A stretch of DNA of 64,000 bases from Pomphorhynchus laevis (taxonomy: Eukaryota; Acanthocephala; Palaeacanthocephala; Echinorhynchida; Pomphorhynchidae), in contig WNNJ02001132.1 of the NCBI GenBank assembly GCA_012934845.2, positions 29,422 through 93,421 on the forward strand, in the 5' to 3' direction. The position numbers and the translations under genes are program-made. The notes beneath the pieces were generated by a model. It was not told where the DNA came from. It saw only the letters and a program-made list of their open reading frames with translations, and made no database searches. Positions 57,015 to 64,000 of the stretch are shown here, piece by piece (position 1 is the stretch's first letter; each line of letters starts with the position of its first letter).

Positions 57015-58685
57015 TATCATTTCTTATTAATATCATATACCTAAGAAATAGAGTTTGATTATTGTGCTGTATTTTATATATGTGTTGCTAAATACTGTAT
57101 ATTTCGTATTCAGTATTATAGTATTATAGTATTATTCCGTATAATACTATATTCCGTATTCCGTAGCGGAATGCGGAATAATAGTCATTATATCTTTAAT
57201 ATGTTCAAACATTATAAATAGTGTATAGAATTTACAATAAACCTCGAAAATCAAACACCTGAATTCCCTCGAAAGATAGAAGAGGGAATTTGTTGTCTTA
57301 TTTTCGAGAAAATACGTCAGTTTTCCAAATTGAAATTGTCATTAAACTCTTTACATAATAGCAAGTCTATTGTTACTATTGAAATAATATTTTAATTCAA
57401 ATTAGAATGAGCTTGTTGAATTATAAAATATTTATTTTATAATGAACGCTTTAGCGGTTAATGATTATTTTGTCTTTTTATAATTAGTTTTGACAAAAAT
57501 GCATCTTCATTTCTTATTATTGTATATCTGAATAAAAATGAAATTATAATTGAGGAAAAAACACACTTGCTGATTTAGATATATCTGACATTTATTTTTA
57601 GAATTCGTTCAAGAAACAAAGTGCGGATAAGATTTTTTGAGAATTTATTTTAATTGAATATGTGCGTAAATTAATATTAGAGTTTTAGTAGTAAATAATC
57701 AATAACGAATTAAACAAAAAATCATTTGTAGATACAAAGTTAATATAAATTTATTTCTAGGCACAAATGCTTTTTTTATGGAACATCAAGAATCTCATCA
57801 TTCGTACTTTTATTAAATTTGAAAATGCATTATTGTAAAAATGAACAAATTGGCTAAATAATGTTTAATTTTAAATAAATCAAAATTGAGCAATTAGTGA
57901 AAATATAATGTTAATATAATTTTAATTATAACATAATATAATTTTTTTATCAAAAAATTATAGTTGAGGGTTAACAGTTTACATAAAGTTATGAATTAAT
58001 TTAATAAAATATACTTTTAATTAAATAGACACAAATGCTGTTATCAGTAAAATATTTGGTGATCGGTGCGAAATTTTAATTAATTTCAGAATTAGCTAAA
58101 GTATTCATGTTATATAATCGTTAATGTTATTTTTACAATGTGAACAAGTTATAAAATAGTTGATAATGATCCACTATTGATAAATAATTATTGGAGCTAA
58201 ATCAACGAAAAGAGGAAATTTTTTATTGATATTTCGCTACTAATTTTTGCTAGCATCTTCACAAAATTACAATAGTAATTAGAAATAGCAATAACAATAG
58301 AAAGTTACAAAATTACATCTTCGAAAAAATAATTTTCCTGAAAAGTGCTTTGTATGCAATTATAATTCATTTGCAATTCAAATAATTAATATAAATTTGC
58401 CTTAAAAATAAATTTGGATAAATAGAAAATTTAAGAATGAGCATCAATAATATAATTCGTACTCATATTACAAGTAAATGTACTTTACTGCAAAAATAGA
58501 CAAAAAGAGCTTCTAATTAATCAATTTTTAATTATTAATAAAAAATATTTAATATAAAATTGAAAATTTATCTTTAATATAAAATTCAGAATTAGATTGA
58601 TTTTTAAAATGTAGAAAATTAAAACAAAATCAGTCTACAGCTGTAAAATTGCGTTACATCTGATCGAGAAGTACTTCCAATTCTA
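57015..58685. other. AT-rich stretch, nothing recognised
   Basis: Only small AT palindromes (57100-57180) and chance frames. It lies upstream of exon 1 of the LRR gene, so promoter elements could be here, but none can be identified. Confidence 0.4.
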
Positions 58686-58689
58686 GTTT

Positions 58690-58842
58690 AAATTCTGGGT
58701 GGGTCTCATCAGCTGCTAAAACAGACTTATATTTCACGTGTCTACCATTATCCGTTTATTCTTTTTAACTGGTACTGATCCGATTCGAACTCACGACAAC
58801 TATATCGCGATTTAACGTTAAATCAACTACGCTGGCTGCTTC
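58690..58842 (-). mobile_element. tRNA-derived SINE, copy 2 (inverted)
   Basis: In reverse complement: CAGCGTAGTTGATTTAACG, ATCGCGATATAGTTGTCGTG, B-box-like GAGTTCGAATCGG, then GATGAGACCCACCCAG. The same blocks, in order, are in the copy at 13690. Confidence 0.7.
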
Positions 58843-59054
58843 AGTGTTATATACATTAACATATATATTATACATTTCTGTTTATTATTTTGATAGGGTA
58901 TCGTATTCTAACGATCTATTGTAAACCTACTTTAGGTTTACAAAGTAGATTTTTCAAATCATTTATGAGAGAATTCGGATCGACATGCTTGGGAATAAGT
59001 TTTCAATCTATTAAACAAAAACGTATTTAAATTTTTTTATTCCTTACTGGAATT

Positions 59055-59190
59055 ATAATTTTGCAAATATTATTCTCAGCAATACCCGTTAAATATGAGC
59101 AATGAAATTGATGTTATTATTAATACTTAAGGCCGCTAATAATTGTCAGGATGGTATAATAACTAAAGATAACGAGAAACTTAGCATATA
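59055..59190 (+). repeat. Direct repeat, copy 1
   Basis: GCAATACCCGTTAAAT and TAATAATTGTCAGGAT blocks recur at 59515-59655. Confidence 0.65.
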
Positions 59191-59514
59191 AACACTTTTA
59201 GGGTAAAATAATATAACGCATTTGGTTTATTCTATTCATACACATTGTCAGCAAACAGTTGTTTACATCCTGCTACAGCTTACAGGTCAGACTTAACACA
59301 TATCCAAAGGTTTCACTTATGATCTTTCCTAGTACCTTTCCTCCATTGTGGCCTTAACTCCCGGATTTCTGTTTAAAGCAAAAAGGCGGAAAGCTTCTCA
59401 CACATCAAAATCAATTTTATCCATCGCTTTCCGAAACGGAAGACGCGAGATTGTATCCACAAAGTTATTAAATACGTTTTTAAATACAAAAACGTATTTA
59501 TTATTTTATTTAAT

Positions 59515-59655
59515 AAAATTATATTTTTTGCCAATATTATTCTCCGCAATACCCGTTAAATTAAAACAATGACATTGATGTTATTATCAATACTTACGGC
59601 CGATAATAATTGTCAGGATAATAAAATAAATATGACGAGAAACTGAGCTAATACT
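59515..59655 (+). repeat. Direct repeat, copy 2
   Basis: It matches 59055-59190 with several small differences. Confidence 0.65.
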
Positions 59656-59863
59656 TTTGGCTTATAATATTTTCAACCAAAATGAAAAATCATTTAGATA
59701 CGTCTAGATCCTAGTTTAGGAAAATTCATCCTCACTCTAAAAAAACATCTTTACATATCTACAAATTTTCACAAACATAATTTTCAACATTTTGTATTTC
59801 ATCTTTATACGCACATTTTTTCTCTGAACAGCAAACGAAGGAAATAAAGTGATTTAATTTAAA

Positions 59864-59987
59864 ATTGTTGAAACTACTTTTTAATCACGTCTTGTCTACT
59901 CTACAAATGTAAGGTTGACTTACTAAAGGTATGCAAAATAGCAATGTTGCTTTTAAAATCAAAACAAGCTAACATTTGAATAGCACA
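59864..59987 (+). repeat. 123-bp direct repeat, copy 1
   Basis: ATTGTTGAAACTACTTTTTA to AAGCTAACATTTGAATA matches 60664-60786 with about five changes. Confidence 0.85.
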
Positions 59988-60663
59988 TCGGGATCAAATG
60001 TCATGTGAATGTAACTTTTAAAAAATGTATTCTATCTTTGCGAGTTAAGACATTTTACTGTTACCTTAACACTGAGTCATTATATATCTTATATCAAACA
60101 ATGAAAATAGTAAAACAATATTTTAGAAAGGTGAAAAGTATTGTGCAATTGTTCAAAAAATTCAGGTGTATATTCAAATACTTGGCAATTTAAAGTTAAA
60201 ACAAATTCAGTCTACTGTTGTAAAATTGCGTTACTATTGAGATGGATGCTTAACACAAATATTGTTTTCTTAGAAAATTTGGCAAACAGTCGCTTTAATA
60301 ACAATATAAGCACAAATTGATAACAACTTTTAATTACACCAGCTGATGAGCAAATTAGTACTTGCTAAATATTTAAAAAATTTATGTTAAATAAATTTAT
60401 TTAATGTTTTAAAGCAAACTACAAAATAGAACACTACTCGTACACTATAAAATCGGTAGATTTTTCATCGTTAGTCTATTCCATTTTATTGTATAAATAC
60501 ATCATTTTTTCTTTTTTCATATCAAAATATTACGCTTGAAAAGGATTATTGCAATACACGAAGATTTGTGATCAATAATTTTATGTTTATATTCATCGCG
60601 ATATTTAAACGCTCTGAAGAAATGAATATGGCATCGAACTTATCATTATTATCATTATCCAAG

Positions 60664-60786
60664 ATTGTTGAAACTACTTTTTAATCACGTCTTGTCTACT
60701 TTACAAATGTAAGGTTGACTTACTGAAGGTATGCTAAATAGCAATCTTGCTTTTAAAATCAAAACAAGCTAACATTTGAATAACAC
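60664..60786 (+). repeat. 123-bp direct repeat, copy 2
   Basis: This is the partner of 59864-59987. It runs into the tandem repeat that follows. Confidence 0.85.
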
Positions 60787-60868
60787 AATAGGTGTATAAT
60801 AGGTATATAACACAATAGGTGTATAATAGGTATATAACACAATAGGTGTATAATACAATAGGTGTATA
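60783..60868 (+). repeat. 27-bp tandem repeat
   Basis: Units built on ACACAATAGGTGTATAATAG and GTATATA occur about three times, directly in front of LINE family F. Confidence 0.85.
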
Positions 60869-61640
60869 CCGATTTATACAAGAATAGAGTTTTATTCAAC
60901 TCGATCAAATATTATGAAGCCGAGATAAGAGTATCGTTTACCTCCTCAAACATCGCATTTGAGTACATAAAGTACTTCAATAATAATCTCTCCCAGTTTG
61001 GTTTAATCACTTTTAAACATATTCAAGCGTCAGTCAAAATAACAAATATTCCGCCCGACCTTGAAATCCGGGAGAATGTTTATCAGATAACCAACATACG
61101 TTTTTAAATGGTAAAAATGGTTTTCCACTGCTGATTGCATTATGTTCCACATCGGTTGAAAACGCCGAATGAATCTCAACATCCGGCTGTAATCCATTTC
61201 TCGGACACAACGTTAGATTTTTACTTGTAAGTACAGATGATCTGACCTACCCCCACTGTAATAACTGCCACAAGTGGGGACACTGGGGGTCAGGTTGCCA
61301 TACCCTTCAGTCCTGTGGGATCTGTGGGTGAACAGATTGAGAACACAAAAAGTGGAAATGCAAAAAGACCAACACCGCTCGAATTGTGGTGGCGACTATC
61401 CGGCATGGTCTCGTAAATGCCGTCCCTTCAAAGACAATATGAAGAGACACTGCCCTCCATCGATTGGCATTACTTCCAACCTCGCAGATGCAAGCAAATC
61501 CAACATCACTGAAGCTAGCAAAAAGCTGTCCGACCTGGACATTATTCGTTAGATCGATGCAAAAAACCAAGCCTCCTCCAAGATGGGAGACTTAATTACA
61601 CATGTTTTAGCATGTTGTGTGCACGCCACCAATATCCTCT
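60845..61640 (+). pseudogene. LINE family F, ORF1 (second copy)
   Basis: RVLFNSIKYYEAEIRVSFTS, SVKITNIPPDLEIREN and GHNVRFLLV lead to knuckles CNNCHKWGHWGSGCH, CGICG and, after shifts, CGGDYPAWSRKC. It ends AKNQASSKMGD like the copy at 33930-34800. Here it is followed by ORF2 pieces. Confidence 0.7.
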
Positions 61641-63033
61641 ATTGCACCGGATTAAAAGAAAAGTGGCGCATCTGCTCATATCCAGCCGTATATCCGCTTC
61701 TCCAAAAAAGGGAGATCTTGGAAAGTGGTGGACAGTAAGGGAAATGAAGATGATGCCCGTGGGCAAATGACTCCATCTGTTGAGGCTGGAAGTGTGAAGG
61801 GCAACCTATTTGCCTCTGGTTCCGACTAGAGGGAGGGCTATCCACCTCCGGTTCACTATCGCAATGGGAAATAATCGCAAACCGTCATCACTGAATATCC
61901 TATAGTGGAATTTGGGAGGTGCTTCCGCCCATAGCCTTCGAACTGGTAGAGATGCAGATTTTTTAGTCTTTTAGGAGACGCGGTATATCCGTCTCTCCCA
62001 GGATATTACTCGATTTATCCCTAAGCACATATACACCCACTTTACTACGGGCATAATCCCCATACTTCTTTTCATCTCAAGGTCTTTTAACCCTAGTGAA
62101 GAGCTACTTAAGATCATCCCTCCTTTAAAAATACTCTTGTCCAGCCCTATCTTGATTAGTTATATCACTCTGTAAGAACGGTAAGCGTACTAGCATAGCC
62201 AATGTCCACATTCGATCAGAAATTCACAAGAACCGTGACCTCCTTGATAAAATATTGGGGAGAGGTTATAACATGTTACTTGGTGACTTCAACGACATAA
62301 CTGGTAGTTGGATTAATGCAGAACTCCGCAACTTGTTGACTTCAATGACATAACTGGTCGTTAGATAAATGCAGCACTCAGCACAGCCAGGATATACTAT
62401 CTCTATCTTTTTCAAAACCACCTTCCCCACCTATCAATGCTCTACAACAAATTATCTCCTCGACATACTAATGCTTCATAGGATGTGGTTGTTAAAGCCC
62501 ATTTTTACTGAACAGTCGCGCCAACAACTTATTACTTCGAACGACCTCTTTCATCAGCGGTTAGAGAAAGATGCATTGCTTAGAACTATGTTCGACTTTG
62601 ATTCAATCAGAGTTGCCTGCTTCCAAACTGCTATCCAACTCTTTCCTTTGTAGGTAATGTGAGTCTGCCTCGATTTAATTCCTACCTCTCTTCGCAAGCT
62701 AACGCGATACTTTCGACTACCTATTAAGGTCGTTTATACAGTCCCACTCTAACAAAACTCAAGGTCCTAGCCAAAGGTATACGCTATTTCAAATGAATAC
62801 TGGAGCACTATATATAGACTTCAACTGATTAGAGATATCGAGAGCATTGCTCGTCTTAACCCTTCTCTTTCTTCCTTTTAAAAGATATTTAAGAAAGAGA
62901 AGTTTGTTTGCTGGAAGGAGAATGCTTTGGGCTGGATAGGTAGTATAGGCCTTGCTAAAGTTTTGGAGAAGTTACTATCCTTACATAACTATGAAACCAC
63001 TCAATCTCCCAAATAAATCCCGTCTTGGGGTTA

Positions 63034-63112
63034 CTAAGGTTTCTCGGGTTGCCTGCGAGAATTGTTAACAGAAGAGATTTTGATGTATACCAAGCGATTC
63101 TTCTATTAAGAC
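63034..63112 (+). repeat. 79-bp exact direct repeat, copy 1
   Basis: It starts CTAAGGTTTCTCGGGTTGCC and is the same as 63604-63682 at every base. It lies upstream of its proper place in the RT. Confidence 0.92.
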
Positions 63113-63603
63113 TTCAGGAGTAGGGATCTATCTGTTACAGATATCCTTAAATCCTAAAGGTACACTCCCGGACACATCTAAATTCGTCGCCCCACTCTCT
63201 TCTCGTGTTGGTCAGCTTTTGACAGCCACAAGAGAAGAGAAGTGGTCATCACGATGTTTTAACCCTCACCATCCGATGTAGTTAACATCAACATCAGCCA
63301 TAGAATATTTTTACTTAAGAAAAAATCGGTTTCATGTCTCAAAGACTTGAGGCCCATTTCGATTCAAAATCCTCTCATCTTCATTTATGAAAAAGCTCAT
63401 GCGCGTAGAATCTGCGTCCACTTAAGTAGTCGTAATTTAATCCCGCCGAGTTTTCATGGGTTTGTCAAAGGTCGCTGGGTCCATTCAGCAATTGTGAAGT
63501 GAATCAGTTTTGTCAAGACAACAGCCATCAGCTCATTGTGGCTGTTTTCCTTGATTTTTCGACTGCATTTGAACGCGTTTCCATTCCCTTTGTTATCTCT
63601 TCT

Positions 63604-63682
63604 CTAAGGTTTCTCGGGTTGCCTGCGAGAATTGTTAACAGAAGAGATTTTGATGTATACCAAGCGATTCTTCTATTAAGAC
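63604..63682 (+). repeat. 79-bp exact direct repeat, copy 2
   Basis: Here the segment fits the RT frame (RFLGLPARIVNRRDFDV), so this is the original position. Confidence 0.92.
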
Positions 63683-64000
63683 GACCTTGATGCATGCCAG
63701 TTCTACCCTATTACAGGTATGCCACAAGGCTCCCCACTTTTCCTATCTTTTATATTGCTGCCTTCATTGTACTTCAAATCTTTTGAACGGGGTCAACATC
63801 TTGTGGTTTACGCTTATGATTCAAAATATTGTTATCTAGACGCATGTGCGAAGATGTTATCTCGCACATCAGATGATTCTTTCGAAGAATAAAAGATCAG
63901 TTGCCCCTATTCAATATTATTATCAACTTTACTAAATCCCAGGTGGTGATATTAAATGGCGCCCCTACCACAGAGAAACGACTCAAGAGGCTAGCACTCT

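Larger units (their letters stand above)
62150..64000 (+). pseudogene. LINE family F, ORF2 pieces, running off the edge
   Basis: Endonuclease NMLLGDFNDITGSW, then RT parts LKDLRPISIQNPLIFIYEKA, IPPSFHGFVKGRWVHSAIV, LIVAVFLDFSTAFERVS (motif A), PITGMPQGSPLFPIFYI (motif B) and VVYAYDSKY in place of YADD. It has many shifts and a 79-bp internal duplication. The 3' end is outside the window. Confidence 0.72.

Overview
The window is AT-rich animal (invertebrate metazoan) nuclear DNA. The evidence is a split gene with GT-AG introns, a broken copy of a protein disulfide-isomerase gene, and many decayed transposable elements of types common in flatworms, cnidarians, molluscs and other invertebrates. 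There is no bacterial operon structure, no rRNA and no CRISPR array. I cannot name the species.

The main result is a host gene that no long open frame reveals. On the minus strand, running from about 55.35 kb down to about 4.06 kb, lies a leucine-rich-repeat (LRR) gene made of very small exons. Exon 1 encodes a signal peptide. It is followed by at least sixteen exons of 54-78 nt (most are 69 or 72 nt), each coding for one LRR, and by a possible terminal exon carrying a stop codon. Every proposed intron interrupts a codon after its second base (phase 2). The codon rebuilt across each junction encodes Leu, Ile, Val, Met or Phe in all but one case. This one-repeat-per-exon, phase-2 layout is known from LRR-containing G-protein-coupled receptors (glycoprotein-hormone and relaxin-type receptors) and some other LRR proteins. 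I found no seven-helix domain here, so the receptor class is open.

Almost everything else lies in the introns of that gene. About 1.2-2.8 kb is a 1.6-kb Ginger-like DNA transposon with perfect 40-bp terminal inverted repeats, inserted in a reverse-transcriptase (RT) element. From 2.8 to 9 kb and 45.5 to 57 kb there are about ten pieces of that RT element, a relative of Penelope-like elements, here called the PLGLN element after a motif. At 7.6-8.2 kb a long inverted-repeat element sits among them. From 10.9 to 12.3 kb lies a retroelement (family D). From 19.2 to 23.9 kb lies a near full-length decayed LINE, followed by a minisatellite and a PDI pseudogene (24.8-25.4 kb). A MULE transposon (26.3-27.9 kb) and a Penelope-like element with an intact RT frame (28.6-30.5 kb) come next. 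A roughly 302-bp tandem satellite at 31.6-32.3 kb carries a hammerhead-ribozyme-like core. Several LINE pieces fill 33-42 kb.

At 48.2-51.6 kb a minus-strand LINE is flanked by 282-bp direct repeats and is itself interrupted, in its RT active-site region, by a palindromic fragment of a Penelope-like 5' end. The region above 55.4 kb lies 5' of the LRR gene. It holds PLGLN pieces, a tRNA-derived SINE, short duplications and, from 60.8 kb to the right edge, another decayed LINE.

Reading by eye misses strongly diverged exons and gives approximate ends for decayed elements.
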